DNA of 64,000 bases from an uncultured Mediterranea sp. (GCF_902493215.1 NZ_CABUOL010000013.1:23186-87185), one strand, 5' to 3'. Shown: positions 46,599 through 56,273, numbered from the stretch's first letter. Numbers and translations are program-made. Notes: a model not told the origin generated them from the letters alone.

Positions 46599-46737
46599 GA
46601 TATGCGCCGCTTTTTCTGCGCGTTCTGTGCCGGACGGCTGCGGCGTGTCTGTCGCGTTTCGGTGCCGCCGGCTGCCGCTTCGGGGGCGTTTTCCGACGGT
46701 TCGGCGGCTTTTTCCGGCCGCGTACCGTCCCGGGCGC

Positions 46738-46745
46738 TACCTTTG
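46738..46745 (+). promoter_or_regulatory. -7 promoter element of the second RND operon
   Basis: TACCTTTG matches TAnnTTTG and ends 34 bp before the adaptor ATG at 46780. It suggests that the operon is still transcribed despite the broken first gene. Confidence 0.5.
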
Positions 46746-46779
46746 CGGCCGATAGTTATCAACCGAAGTGTAAAGAGAT

Positions 46780-47552
46780 ATGAAGCAAAACTTAGTAGGA
46801 AACGTTTTTTCAGTTGTGTGTCTGTCTGCCCTGCTCGTCGCGTGCGGCAAGCAGGAGCAGGCCGTCAGCGCCCGGCCAGCCGTGCAGGTGGCTCGGGCCG
46901 ATTTCGACATGGCCGCGAACGAGCTGGCCGACACGCGTCTGCTGGCTCCCTTCGACGGCTACGACAGCAGACCTACATCGAGCGCCATCAGACGGTGCGC
47001 CCGCAGCAGGCGGTGGTGACCTTCATCGACCTTTCGCAGGTGAAGGCCGAAGTCTACGTGCCCGAAGACATGGCCGTGGCCCTGCGCGCCGGCGTACCGG
47101 ACTCGCTCGTACGCATCCGCTTCGACCGTCTGCCGGGCCGTGTCTTCACGCCGTCGGCCACGTATCTCACCCAGTCCGCCGCCGGCAACAATCTGTCTTT
47201 CCGCCTCACCGCGCTTGTCGACAATACAGACCGCAGTCTGCTTGGGGGAATGGCCGGGACTCTCTCGGTGTCCTTACCATCAACTTCTACTTCTGTCTCT
47301 TCCCTGGCCATCCCCCAGGCGGCTGTCTGTCAGGACGACCGCCTCGGCCCGTACGTTTGGGCGGTATCCGATGACGGACACGTATCCCGCCGCGCCGTCA
47401 CACTGGGCCGTCTGCTCGCGGGCAGCAGGGTAGAGGTCACCGCAGGCCTCGCCGCCGGACAGACCATCGCCCTGACGCGTCTTGCCTTCCTCAGCGAAGG
47501 GCAGACGGTACAGGCCGAAGACCCCACTGCCACGGAAGGAGGCCGCCCATGA
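46780..47552 (+). pseudogene. RND efflux adaptor gene, internally deleted and frameshifted
   Basis: The reading frame from 46780 encodes a lipoprotein signal (lipobox LVAC, Cys 23) and CGKQEQAVSARPAVQVARA, then jumps to the end of the adaptor alpha-hairpin (DFDMAANELADTRLLAPFDG). About 100 codons covering the first sandwich half and most of the hairpin are missing compared with a normal adaptor. At 46963-46964 one base is also missing: GGCTAC is followed by GA rather than a full codon before CAGCAG. The second half continues in another frame (QQTYIERHQTVRPQQAVVTF) to a normal end at 47552. The stop overlaps the RND start by 4 bp. Confidence 0.9.
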
Positions 47553-50500
47553 AGACGCTCGCCAAGTTCTTTCTGAAAAACCGCGCCCTGAGCTGGCTGC
47601 TGCTGGCGCTGATTCTGCTGGGCGGCGTCGTGGCCTACGAGGGCATGGGCAAGCTCGAAGACGCCCCGTTCACCATCAAGCAGGCCGTGGTGACCACTAC
47701 TTATCCGGGCGCATCGCCTCTCGAAGTGCAGCAGCAGGTGACGGACGTGCTCGAGGAGGCCATCCAGTCGCTGGGCGAACTCTATTACCTCAAGACCGAG
47801 AACCGTGCCGGCCTCTCCAAGATAACCGTCTACGTCAAGAAGGAAATCCGTGCCGACGCCATGCAGCAGCTGTGGGACAAGCTCCGGCGCAAGGTGGGCG
47901 ACGCGCAAGGCCGCCTTCCGGCCGGCGCCGGCACGTCGGTGGTCAACGATGACTTCGGCGACGTGCTCGGCGTGTTTTATGGCCTGAGCAGCGCCGTTCA
48001 CACCTACCGCGAGCTCGAGGAGCAGGCCGAACGCCTCAAGAACGAATTGCTGGCCGTGCCCGATGTGGCCCGCGTCGAGCTCTATGGCGTGCAGAACCGC
48101 ACCATCGAGGTAGAGGCAGACCCTTCACTGCTCGCTGCCAGCGGGCTGACGATGGCCGACATCGCCGCCACCTTCGACCGCCAGAACCGCATCGTAGACG
48201 CCGGCGCCGTCGAGACGGCCCATAACCGCCTGCGCATCGATGCGGCAGGAAGCTTCACGACGCTCCAGGAACTCGAGAACCTGACCGTCACCTCGCGCGA
48301 CGGCTCCTATTTCCGGCTGGGCGAGCTGGCCGCCGTCAGCGAGAGCTATGTCCGTCCGGCCCGCAGCCGCATGGAGATGGACGGCCTCCCTACCATCGGC
48401 ATTGCCATATCGACGGTGGCCGACGGCAACGTAGTCGACATGGCCGAACGCGTAGCCGCCCGCCTCTCGCAGCTGGAGCAGACGATGCCCGAGGGCTACC
48501 GTCTCCGCACCGTCTACGACCAGGGGCATGAGTCGTCCGTTGCCAACGACGGCTTTGTGCTCAACCTGCTCATCTCCGTCGTGACCGTCATCGCCGTGCT
48601 GCTGTTCTTTATCGGCATGAAGAACGGAATACTGATTGGCAGCGGACTGGTCTTTTCCATTTTCGGCACCCTCATCTATATGTATGGCACGGGCATCGCC
48701 CTGCAACGCATGTCGCTGGCGGCCATCATCATTGCCATGGGCATGCTGGTGGACAACGCCATCGTGGTCTACGACGCTACGCTGGTCAACATGCAGCGCG
48801 GCATGCGCAAGCGTACGGCCATCCTTGCCGCCGTAAGCACGACGGCCATGCCGCTGCTGGGCGCTACGCTCATTGCCGTGCTCACCTTCCTGCCCGTCTA
48901 TCTGTCGCCCCACATTACGGGTGAGCTGTTGTCGTCGCTCTTCATCGTCATTGCCGTATCGCTCCTTCTGAGCTGGGTGCTGGCCGTTTCGCAAAACGTC
49001 TTCTTCGTGCAGGAATTCGTCCGTCGTCCGCGCCCCGACGAGTTGAAGGGCGAACTCTTCCAGGGCCGCATGTACGACCGCTTCCGCCGTGCCCTGCGCT
49101 GGACCATCCGCCGCCGCTGGTTCGTACTGGCCTCGATGGTGGTGCTGCTGGCCGCCAGCGCGTTGGGCTTCCGCTGCATTCCGCAGCAGTTCATGCCGTT
49201 GCTCGACAAGCAATACTTCTCCGTCGACGTCTGGCTGCCCGAGGGTACCCGCGTGGAGGAGACCTCGCGTCAGGCCGAAGCCCTGGCCGAGAAGCTGATG
49301 CAGCATGAGGGCGTCCGCCACGTGTCGACCTTTGTCGGCCAGACACCCCCACGCTACTACCTGGCCAATGCAGCCTACGGACCTCAGAGCAACTACGCAC
49401 AGTGTCTGGTCGAGGCCATAAGCCCGTCTGTGGCGCGCAGCATGCAGGTGGGACTGCAAGACGAGCTGTCGCAGACTTTCTCCGATGCCCTGATCCGCGT
49501 CAACCGCTTCGAGCTGAACAGCATTCCGCAGGCGCTCATCGAAGCCCGCTTTTGCGGTGACGATCCCCGTGTGCTCGATTCGCTGACGAGTATCGCCATC
49601 GACATCATGCGCCGCAATCCGAAGGTGATGAACGCCCGTAACGAGTGGGGCAACAAGGCCATGCTGGTGCGTGCCGCCTACGACCCCGTGAAAGCCGGCC
49701 GCCTGAACCTGGGCAAAGCCGATCTGATGACGGCCGTGAAGAGTACCAACGACGGTACGCCGGTAGGCATCTACCGCGACGGCGACAAGCAGGTGCCTGT
49801 GCTGTTGCGTACGGTGGGCGGCGGGCAGCTGTCGCAGGCCGCGCTCGAAGACCTGCCCGTGTGGAACGGACGCAACTCCGCCCCCTTGGCTCAGGTGACC
49901 GACAGCATCGGGATCGGCTGGGAATGGCCGTTGGTGAAGACCTATAACCGGCGTCTGTCTATGGCAGCACAATGCGACGTACAGCCCGGTCATACCATGA
50001 AGGAGGTACATAGTGAAATCCGTGACGAGATAGAGCGCATCGGGCTTCCCGCCGGATACAGTTTCTTCTGGGACTCGCAGTATAAGGACCAGAAAGAGGC
50101 TATGGAGGCGCTTACCAAGTATTTCCCGCTGGCCATCGTCTTCTTGGTGCTCATACTGGTAGCCTTGTTCGGCAATTTCCGCCAGCCTTCCATTATCTTC
50201 CTCATCCTGCCTCTGTCGGTCATCGGTGTGGTCGTGGGGATGCTGGTCACAGGTTTCCAGTTCGGCTTCTTCTGCATAGCCGGATGGCTGGGCCTGCTGG
50301 GCATGATCATCAAGAACGTCATCGTGCTGCTCGACGAGGTGAACCTCCAGCGGCGGGCAGGTGTCGCGCCCGGTGAGGCCATCGTTGAGGCTACCGTTTC
50401 GCGTACGAGGCCTGTACTGATGGCAGCCATTACGACCATCTTCGGCAGCATTCCCCTGCTGTTCGACGTTGTGTTCGGCGGCATGGCGGCTACGATTGTC

Positions 50501-50590
50501 TTTGGCCTGTCGTTTGCTACGCTGCTGACGCTCTTCGTAACTCCTGCCCTCTACGCCGTGTTCTATCCCGAAGCGGCAAAGAGAGTGTGA
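47549..50590 (+). CDS. RND (HAE1-type) efflux transporter, second copy
   Basis: A full-length 1013-residue RND transporter. The N-terminus KNRALSWLLLALILLGGVVA, the two periplasmic porter regions and twelve helices are intact. Helix 4 reads GMLVDNAIVVYD, with Asp-Asn where the first RND pump of this window has Asp-Asp, a variant common in one RND subfamily. With its own adaptor broken, it would need a partner from another pump or be inactive. It is followed by its TolC-like gene 35 bp downstream. Confidence 0.94.
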   Translation: MKTLAKFFLKNRALSWLLLALILLGGVVAYEGMGKLEDAPFTIKQAVVTTTYPGASPLEVQQQVTDVLEEAIQSLGELYYLKTENRAGLSKITVYVKKEIRADAMQQLWDKLRRKVGDAQGRLPAGAGTSVVNDDFGDVLGVFYGLSSAVHTYRELEEQAERLKNELLAVPDVARVELYGVQNRTIEVEADPSLLAASGLTMADIAATFDRQNRIVDAGAVETAHNRLRIDAAGSFTTLQELENLTVTSRDGSYFRLGELAAVSESYVRPARSRMEMDGLPTIGIAISTVADGNVVDMAERVAARLSQLEQTMPEGYRLRTVYDQGHESSVANDGFVLNLLISVVTVIAVLLFFIGMKNGILIGSGLVFSIFGTLIYMYGTGIALQRMSLAAIIIAMGMLVDNAIVVYDATLVNMQRGMRKRTAILAAVSTTAMPLLGATLIAVLTFLPVYLSPHITGELLSSLFIVIAVSLLLSWVLAVSQNVFFVQEFVRRPRPDELKGELFQGRMYDRFRRALRWTIRRRWFVLASMVVLLAASALGFRCIPQQFMPLLDKQYFSVDVWLPEGTRVEETSRQAEALAEKLMQHEGVRHVSTFVGQTPPRYYLANAAYGPQSNYAQCLVEAISPSVARSMQVGLQDELSQTFSDALIRVNRFELNSIPQALIEARFCGDDPRVLDSLTSIAIDIMRRNPKVMNARNEWGNKAMLVRAAYDPVKAGRLNLGKADLMTAVKSTNDGTPVGIYRDGDKQVPVLLRTVGGGQLSQAALEDLPVWNGRNSAPLAQVTDSIGIGWEWPLVKTYNRRLSMAAQCDVQPGHTMKEVHSEIRDEIERIGLPAGYSFFWDSQYKDQKEAMEALTKYFPLAIVFLVLILVALFGNFRQPSIIFLILPLSVIGVVVGMLVTGFQFGFFCIAGWLGLLGMIIKNVIVLLDEVNLQRRAGVAPGEAIVEATVSRTRPVLMAAITTIFGSIPLLFDVVFGGMAATIVFGLSFATLLTLFVTPALYAVFYPEAAKRV

Positions 50591-50625
50591 ACACTGTCCA
50601 TTCAATGAAATAAAAACGAAAAGAC

Positions 50626-51924
50626 ATGAAACAACTATATCTCATTATGACGGCCTCTGCATTCCTGACGGCCGCGTCGGGACGGGCACAGGATAACCCG
50701 CTGCTCGACGCCTATCGCGCACAGGTAGAGGCCTATAGCCCCGACCTGCGTGCTGCCGAATATGCGGCAGGCGCGAGCGGGGAAGCAAGACAATCGGCAC
50801 GGGCCGACTTCCTCCCCAAGCTCTCGGGTGGAGCCAACTTCAACTATACGGGCCATCCGTTGCGTAAGGACATTGCTTTGCCTGGCACGGATGACGTTTA
50901 CACCTTCGAGGGACGCAATACGAAATACGGCGCTTCGGTCAGCCTGGCGCAACCGCTTTATGCGGGCGGTGCGCTTCGGGCGGGCTACGACAAGGCGCAG
51001 GCCGAGGACGAAATGGCCCGTCAGGAAATCAGACGTGTGACGAATGACCTTCGCCACGAAGCCGATGTCCGTTATTGGAACCACGTGGCCCAGTGCGAAC
51101 TGGTCAGCGTGGCCGACGGTTACCGCCAGTCGGTGGGTCGGCTGGTGGAAGTCGTCCGCCAGCGGGTGGAGGCGGAATATACCGACCGCAACGACCTGCT
51201 CATGGCCGAAGTGCGGCTCAACGATGCCGACTATCAGGTGCAGCGCGCCCGCAACGATGCCGAAGTGGCCCGCCTGTCGCTCAATGCGCTGGCCGGCATC
51301 CCTTCCGACCAGCACATTGCCACCGATACGCTGGTGGTGCCCCTCACCGTCGTCCAGCCCTTGACCGATGAGGTGGACGACCTGCTGATGCGCCGCCCTG
51401 AGATGGGAATGGCCGAAGGCAATGTACGCGTACAGCAGTCGGCCGCCCGCCAGGCCAACGCCCGCTATCTGCCTACGCTTTCCATCGGCGTGGACGGCAG
51501 CTATTCGTCGCCCGGCTATGACTTCCGTGCCGACCTCGATCCCAATTATGCCATCTATGCCAAGCTCAGTGTACCCATCTTCGAGTGGGGCAAACGCCGC
51601 CGTACGAAGAACATGGGGCGCTATCAGGTAGATATTGCCCGCGAACGGCGTATACAGGTGGGCGACGGCCTGCGGCTGGAAGTGGAGACGGCTCAGTGCA
51701 ACTATGCACAGGCCGTGGAGCAGGTGCGGCTTACCGAAAGTTCGTTGCGCAAGGCGGCCGAGAGCGAGGAGCTGGCCATGGACAAATATCGCGAGGGAAG
51801 CATCTCGATTGTCGAGGTCATCAATGCGCAGCTTTTCCATCTGGAAGCCCGCCAGAACCATATCCGTTCGAAGCTGAATGCCTGCGTGGCAAAAAGTGCC
51901 TTGCAGAGGGCTTGCGGCGAATGA
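50626..51924 (+). CDS. TolC-family outer-membrane channel, second copy
   Basis: A 432-residue outer-membrane efflux protein with signal peptide MKQLYLIMTASAFLTAASGRAQ. Two TolC repeats are visible (DAYRAQVEAYSPDLRAAEYA and LLMRRPEMGMAEGNVRVQQS), followed by the conserved IFEWGKRRRTKN segment. It is the last gene of the second RND operon. It is intact, as is the transporter, so only the adaptor has decayed. Confidence 0.93.
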   Translation: MKQLYLIMTASAFLTAASGRAQDNPLLDAYRAQVEAYSPDLRAAEYAAGASGEARQSARADFLPKLSGGANFNYTGHPLRKDIALPGTDDVYTFEGRNTKYGASVSLAQPLYAGGALRAGYDKAQAEDEMARQEIRRVTNDLRHEADVRYWNHVAQCELVSVADGYRQSVGRLVEVVRQRVEAEYTDRNDLLMAEVRLNDADYQVQRARNDAEVARLSLNALAGIPSDQHIATDTLVVPLTVVQPLTDEVDDLLMRRPEMGMAEGNVRVQQSAARQANARYLPTLSIGVDGSYSSPGYDFRADLDPNYAIYAKLSVPIFEWGKRRRTKNMGRYQVDIARERRIQVGDGLRLEVETAQCNYAQAVEQVRLTESSLRKAAESEELAMDKYREGSISIVEVINAQLFHLEARQNHIRSKLNACVAKSALQRACGE

Positions 51925-51933
51925 TAAATTCTG

Positions 51934-51941
51934 TATCTTTG
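51934..51941 (+). promoter_or_regulatory. -7 promoter element of the two-component system
   Basis: TATCTTTG lies 10 bp after the TolC stop. TTGC at 51912-51915 (18 bp away) could be a weak -33 box. Transcription from here would give a leader of about 135 nt that contains the whole of repeat array F. Confidence 0.55.
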
Positions 51942-51955
51942 TGGAAGTACAGCGT

Positions 51956-52043
51956 AAAGCATTGCTTTGTCGTCTTTAAAACATCGTTTTACGGAGGCGA
52001 AAGCACTGCTTTGCCGATGACAAGCCATCGCCTTGCATCCGAT
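51956..52043. repeat. 22-bp repeat array F (core AAAGCAYTGCTTT) in the kinase leader
   Basis: Four units of exactly 22 bp start at 51956, 51978, 52000 and 52022. Their palindromic cores are AAAGCATTGCTTT, AAAACATCGTTTT, AAAGCACTGCTTT and AAGCCATCGCCTT, each followed by a 9-bp spacer. The core bases change in compensating pairs, which keeps the dyad. The array sits between the TolC stop and the kinase start. Confidence 0.9.
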
Positions 52044-52083
52044 AAAGGAAAAGGATTTAGGAATATAGCTGATTTTTACTGTT

Positions 52084-53136
52084 ATGCAACCGAACAGCCG
52101 ACAATACCTTTGGGACATCCTGCTCTATTCGGGGCTGGGATGTTTCTCTTATTTCTTCCTGGTGCGCTTTGCCGATATCCCCTTGCGCTATCAGGACCGC
52201 CTGCTCACGCCCGAAGCCTTCGTGGCCGTGATGCTGCTGTTCAACGGCGTGGGGCTGGGCATGCGCTACATTCAGTTGAGGCTTCGGCGCAGCTATCCGA
52301 CGTTCCTCGGCAGCCGTCGGCAGATGGTACTATTCTTTGTCTTGTCGGGCGCTTTCCTTTTCCTGCTCAATTACTTGTTGCTGGTATCTGTAAAGCTCTT
52401 GCTTGATATGCCGCATCCTTTCCAGCTGGTTTATAAGGGGACGCGTCTGCTGCTCATCACGTGGCTGACGGAGCTGGTCATTGTCAGCCAGTCGGTCAGC
52501 AACCGCTTCTACAAAGACCTGCTTGTCGCCTACCGTCGCACGCGCCAGCTGGAAGAAACAGCCTTGCAGGCCCGCTACATGGCCTTGCAGACCCAGCTCA
52601 ATCCGCACTTTCTGTTCAACAGCCTCAATACGCTGGTGGCCGAGATTGAATACAATCCGCAAGGAGCCGTCAGCTTTACGCGCAACCTTTCCGACGTCTA
52701 CCGTTACATCCTGGCCTGTCAGGACAAGCGGCTGGTGGGCTTGCGCGAGGAGATGGAGTTTGTCGATACCTACGTGGAGCTTCATCGGGTACGCCTGGGC
52801 GATTGCCTGACGGTAGATTGGCAGGTGGATGAGGCTGTGCGCGAGGATGCGCAACTGCCTCCGCTCACCCTGCAGGTGCTGGTGGAGAACATCGTGAAGC
52901 ACAACGTCATCAGCCCTTCGCGACCGATGACGGTGGAAGTGGAGGTCGTGTCGGACGAGGAAGGAGGCCCTTGGCTGCGTGTGTCCAATCCTTTGCGTCC
53001 CAAGCTGGGAGCCGTTTCGGGCGGGCATGGGCTGGACAACCTGACGCAACGCTATCGCCTGCTTTGCGGCAAGGAGATTTGTGTGCAGAAGGGAGAAGAT
53101 TGTTTTACTGTAAAAGTTCCGTTGTTGTATGAATGA
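52084..53136 (+). CDS. LytS/YehU-type membrane sensor histidine kinase
   Basis: A 350-residue sensor kinase. Residues about 1-145 contain four membrane helices without a large external domain. The phosphoacceptor region LQTQLNPHFLFNSLNTLVAE has the conserved His, and the ATPase region shows LTLQVLVENIVKHNV and GGHGLDNLTQRY. It phosphorylates the LytTR regulator encoded next, which it overlaps by 8 bp. Its position after the second RND operon suggests control of that pump, which is inference. Confidence 0.93.
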   Translation: MQPNSRQYLWDILLYSGLGCFSYFFLVRFADIPLRYQDRLLTPEAFVAVMLLFNGVGLGMRYIQLRLRRSYPTFLGSRRQMVLFFVLSGAFLFLLNYLLLVSVKLLLDMPHPFQLVYKGTRLLLITWLTELVIVSQSVSNRFYKDLLVAYRRTRQLEETALQARYMALQTQLNPHFLFNSLNTLVAEIEYNPQGAVSFTRNLSDVYRYILACQDKRLVGLREEMEFVDTYVELHRVRLGDCLTVDWQVDEAVREDAQLPPLTLQVLVENIVKHNVISPSRPMTVEVEVVSDEEGGPWLRVSNPLRPKLGAVSGGHGLDNLTQRYRLLCGKEICVQKGEDCFTVKVPLLYE

Positions 53137-53941
53137 TGTTCAGACAGACGCCTGGAGCGGAAAGAAGATACGGGCCGCCATCATCGAAGACGAGTTTCCT
53201 GCCGCCCGCCTGTTGCAGGGGATGCTGGCCGAATTGCGTCCCCAGTGGGATATTCTGCTCCTGCCGGGTACGGTAGAGGAAGCCGTACAATGGTTTGCCA
53301 CCCATCCGCATCCCGACATCCTTTTTCTCGACATTCAGCTGACCGACGGCCTCTCGTTCTACTTCATCGAGCAGGCCCGCCCCGAAAGCATGATTGTCTT
53401 TACTACTGCCTACGACGAATATGCCGTCCGTGCCTTTACCGTCAACAGCATCGATTATCTGCTGAAGCCTGTCCGTCGTGAGCGCCTGGCCGATTCGCTT
53501 GAGAAGTTCGAGCGCCTGACCGTTCCCCGCATTCGTGAACAGAATGAGCGGATGGACATGCAGGAGCTGCTTCGGATACTGGCCGACCGCAACGCCTGTC
53601 CTTATCGAAAGCGTTTCCTCGTCAACGGTGCACGGAGCCTCTATACCTTGGCTGTGGACGACGTGTGCTATTTCTATTCGGAAGAGAAAGTGACCTTTGC
53701 CGTGACGGCCGACCGCCGTACACACATCATCGACCTGCCGCTCACGAAGCTGGAAGAACAGCTCGACCCGCGCCGCTTCTTTCGTGTCAGCCGTCAGTTC
53801 ATCCTTTCGGCCGATTGTATCCGCGACATCGAGCCTTACTTCAACGGCAAGATGGTGGTGCACGTCACGCCTCCCTTCGACGGCAGCGTTCAGGTGAGCC
53901 GCGAACGGGTGGCGGCGCTGAAGGTTTGGCTCAACAGTTGA
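53129..53941 (+). CDS. LytTR-family response regulator
   Basis: A 270-residue response regulator. The receiver domain (about 15-140) has the acidic pocket IIEDE, phosphoacceptor Asp in LFLDIQLTDG, TTAYDEYA and the Lys in LLKPVRRE. A LytTR DNA-binding domain (about 165-270) follows, with YFYSEEKVTFA and RFFRVSRQFILS. LytTR proteins bind paired direct repeats. It is translated with the kinase and ends 7 bp from the convergent copper ATPase gene. Confidence 0.94.
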   Translation: MNDVQTDAWSGKKIRAAIIEDEFPAARLLQGMLAELRPQWDILLLPGTVEEAVQWFATHPHPDILFLDIQLTDGLSFYFIEQARPESMIVFTTAYDEYAVRAFTVNSIDYLLKPVRRERLADSLEKFERLTVPRIREQNERMDMQELLRILADRNACPYRKRFLVNGARSLYTLAVDDVCYFYSEEKVTFAVTADRRTHIIDLPLTKLEEQLDPRRFFRVSRQFILSADCIRDIEPYFNGKMVVHVTPPFDGSVQVSRERVAALKVWLNS

Positions 53942-53948
53942 TTTCTTT

Positions 53949-56273
53949 TTACAGCCGGCATCGTTTCAACCGCAGGCTGTTTGTCACCACGCTGACGCTG
54001 CTGAACGCCATGGCCGCCCCGGCTATCATGGGGTTGAGCAGGAAGCCGCAGACGGGGTAGAGCACACCGGCGGCGACAGGAACTCCTATTATATTGTAAA
54101 TGAATGCCCAGAACAGATTCTGCCGGATGGTGCGCACGGTGAGGTGGGAGAGGCGTAGGGCTTCAGAGAGCTTGCCGAGGTCGCCCTTCAACAAGGTGAT
54201 GCCAGCCACGTCCATGGCGATGTCGCTGCCCGTACCCATGGCGATGCTCAGGTCGGCCTGTGCCAGGGCGGCGCTGTCGTTGATGCCATCGCCCACCATT
54301 GCGACGGTTTTCCCCTCTTGTTGAAGGCGGCTGATGTAGGCTGCCTTTTCTTGTGGCAGTACGTTGGCCTGGTAGTGTCGGATGCCTGTCTGTGCAGCGA
54401 TGGCGCCGGCGGTAGCTTCGTTGTCGCCCGTCAGCAGGTGGACGTCGATGCCCTGGCGTTGCAGGCGGCGGATGGCTTGGGCAGAGGTGGGCTTCACGCG
54501 GTCGGCGATGGCGACGACGGCCAAAGCTTCGTGCTCATCAGCCAGCCAGACGACGGTTTGTGCTTCGGCCTCCAGACGGTCGGCTTCCTGCGCCAGTTGC
54601 GGGGCGACGGCAATCTCTTGTTCGTCCAGCAGGCGACGGTTTCCGATGTAGTAGCGTGTGCCGTCGACGCGGCCGCATATACCCCGTCCCGTCAGGCTTT
54701 CAAATTCCCCGATTGAAGAAATATTTTTCTCCAACTGGGGAAAATTGTTTTCCAGGTAGTGCGTGAGGGCTTCGGCCAGCGGATGTTCGGAACGCTTCTC
54801 CAGCGCATGGAAGGCGGCTGCGTGGCGGTCGTCTTCGTGTTTCCAGAGGAGTGTGGTCACTTGCGGACGGCCTTCGGTCACGGTACCCGTCTTGTCCAGC
54901 ACGATGGTGCCTACCCGCCGTGCACGCTCCAGGCTTTCGGCGTCCTTGATGAGGATGCCCCGTTCGGCTCCCTTGCCGATGCCCACCATGATGGCTGTCG
55001 GTGTGGCCAATCCCAGAGCGCAGGGGCAGGCGATGATGAGCACCGTCACCAGTGCCAGCAAACCGTGGGTGAAGCCGTCGGTCGGGGCCAACAGTACCCA
55101 GCCGAGGAAGCTTAGCAGGGCAATGGCCATGATGGTGGGGACGAAGATACCTGCAATACGGTCCGCCAGCTTCTGCACGGGGGCCTTGCTGCCCTGAGCA
55201 TCTTGTACGGCACGGATGATGTGGGCCAGCAGTGTGTCGTGTCCCACCTGCTCGGCGCGGAAGACGAAGCTGCCCTTCTGGTTGATGGTACCTGCCAGTA
55301 CACGGTCGCCTGCGCGCTTGCCCACGGCCAGCGGTTCACCGCTCAGCATGCTTTCGTCTACGTACGACTCGCCGCTTACCACCGTGCCGTCCACGGGCAC
55401 GCGTTCGCCGGGCTTCACCAGAAGCAGATTGCCGACGGTGACCTTCTCCAATGGATAAGATTCTTTTAATGAAGAATGAGGAATGAAGAATGAAGAATTT
55501 CCTTGCGGACTGTCAGGTGCAGCGCAACCTGATTCTTCATTTTTCATTCTTAATTCTTCATTTACCAGCGTTACCGTCTGCGGTTGCAGCCCCATCAGCT
55601 TCTTGATGGCATCGGCTGTCCGGCTCTTGGCGCGTGCCTCGAGCAGGCGGCCCAGCAGGATGAAGGCGATGATGACGGCCGAGGCTTCGAAATAGACATG
55701 CGGTTCGATGCCCCGCGACCGCCAGAAGTCGGGGAAGAAGAGGTTGAATACGCTGAACAAGTAGGCTATGCCGGTGCTGACGGCCACCAGCGTGTCCATG
55801 TTGGCTGCGCGGTGCTTCAGCAGGCGCCAGGCGTTGGCGTAGAATCCGCGGCCCAGGCCGAAGACTACGGGCGTAGCGAGCAACCACATCACGTAGTTGG
55901 CATAGGGCAAGTCTATGAACGCCATGCCGATGACGGCCACGGGCAGGGCGAGGGCGATGGCCCACGCGGTACGCCGCTTCAGCGTGCGGTACTGGCGGAG
56001 TTGCTCCGCTTCCTTGTCTTCTGCCTCCGAGGGGGCGGGTGTTTCTTGTTTGGGAGTCAGGCCGAACCCCACGGCCTCTACGGCCTGTTGCAGGGCGGCG
56101 GCGTTGCAGACGGACGGATCATAGGTTACCGTAGCCGTTGCCGTGGCCAGATTGACGGCCGCCTGGACGACGCCTGGCTGCCGGTTCAGGGTCTTTTCCA
56201 CACGGGCGGAGCAGGCAGCACAGCTCATACCCTGTACGTCGAAGTTCTGTTGGAAGGTATGTTCGTTTTCCAT
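53949..56273 (-). CDS. copA: Copper-exporting P1B-type ATPase with in-frame repeat insertion
   Basis: A 774-residue heavy-metal P-type ATPase. An N-terminal metal-binding domain has GMSCAACSAR. CPCALGLATPTA in helix 6 is the copper-type membrane site, DKTGTVTEG holds the phosphorylated Asp, and GDGIND completes the hinge. It exports Cu(I). Residues about 238-269, just before the actuator domain, are encoded by a 95-bp palindromic repeat (55468-55562) that reads through in frame (LRMKNEESGCAAPDS...). Whether the pump still works is not clear from sequence, but no frame is lost. Confidence 0.94.
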   Translation of the reverse strand: MENEHTFQQNFDVQGMSCAACSARVEKTLNRQPGVVQAAVNLATATATVTYDPSVCNAAALQQAVEAVGFGLTPKQETPAPSEAEDKEAEQLRQYRTLKRRTAWAIALALPVAVIGMAFIDLPYANYVMWLLATPVVFGLGRGFYANAWRLLKHRAANMDTLVAVSTGIAYLFSVFNLFFPDFWRSRGIEPHVYFEASAVIIAFILLGRLLEARAKSRTADAIKKLMGLQPQTVTLVNEELRMKNEESGCAAPDSPQGNSSFFIPHSSLKESYPLEKVTVGNLLLVKPGERVPVDGTVVSGESYVDESMLSGEPLAVGKRAGDRVLAGTINQKGSFVFRAEQVGHDTLLAHIIRAVQDAQGSKAPVQKLADRIAGIFVPTIMAIALLSFLGWVLLAPTDGFTHGLLALVTVLIIACPCALGLATPTAIMVGIGKGAERGILIKDAESLERARRVGTIVLDKTGTVTEGRPQVTTLLWKHEDDRHAAAFHALEKRSEHPLAEALTHYLENNFPQLEKNISSIGEFESLTGRGICGRVDGTRYYIGNRRLLDEQEIAVAPQLAQEADRLEAEAQTVVWLADEHEALAVVAIADRVKPTSAQAIRRLQRQGIDVHLLTGDNEATAGAIAAQTGIRHYQANVLPQEKAAYISRLQQEGKTVAMVGDGINDSAALAQADLSIAMGTGSDIAMDVAGITLLKGDLGKLSEALRLSHLTVRTIRQNLFWAFIYNIIGVPVAAGVLYPVCGFLLNPMIAGAAMAFSSVSVVTNSLRLKRCRL
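55468..55562. repeat. 95-bp palindromic repeat inside copA
   Basis: Arms of 31 bases (55468-55498 and 55532-55562) made of GAATGAAGAAT words pair with about three mismatches. Between them is a smaller hairpin, TCAGGT...ACCTGA. Similar purine-rich palindromes occur in intergenic positions at 38612-38737 and 40941-41020. The element and its junctions keep the copA frame open. Confidence 0.9.

Noticed and set aside
48125..50605. Long minus-strand open frame (about 826 codons) opposite the RND transporter
   Set aside because: It has repetitive His/Gln/Gly-rich shadow composition. The plus strand encodes a full RND protein with all its motifs.
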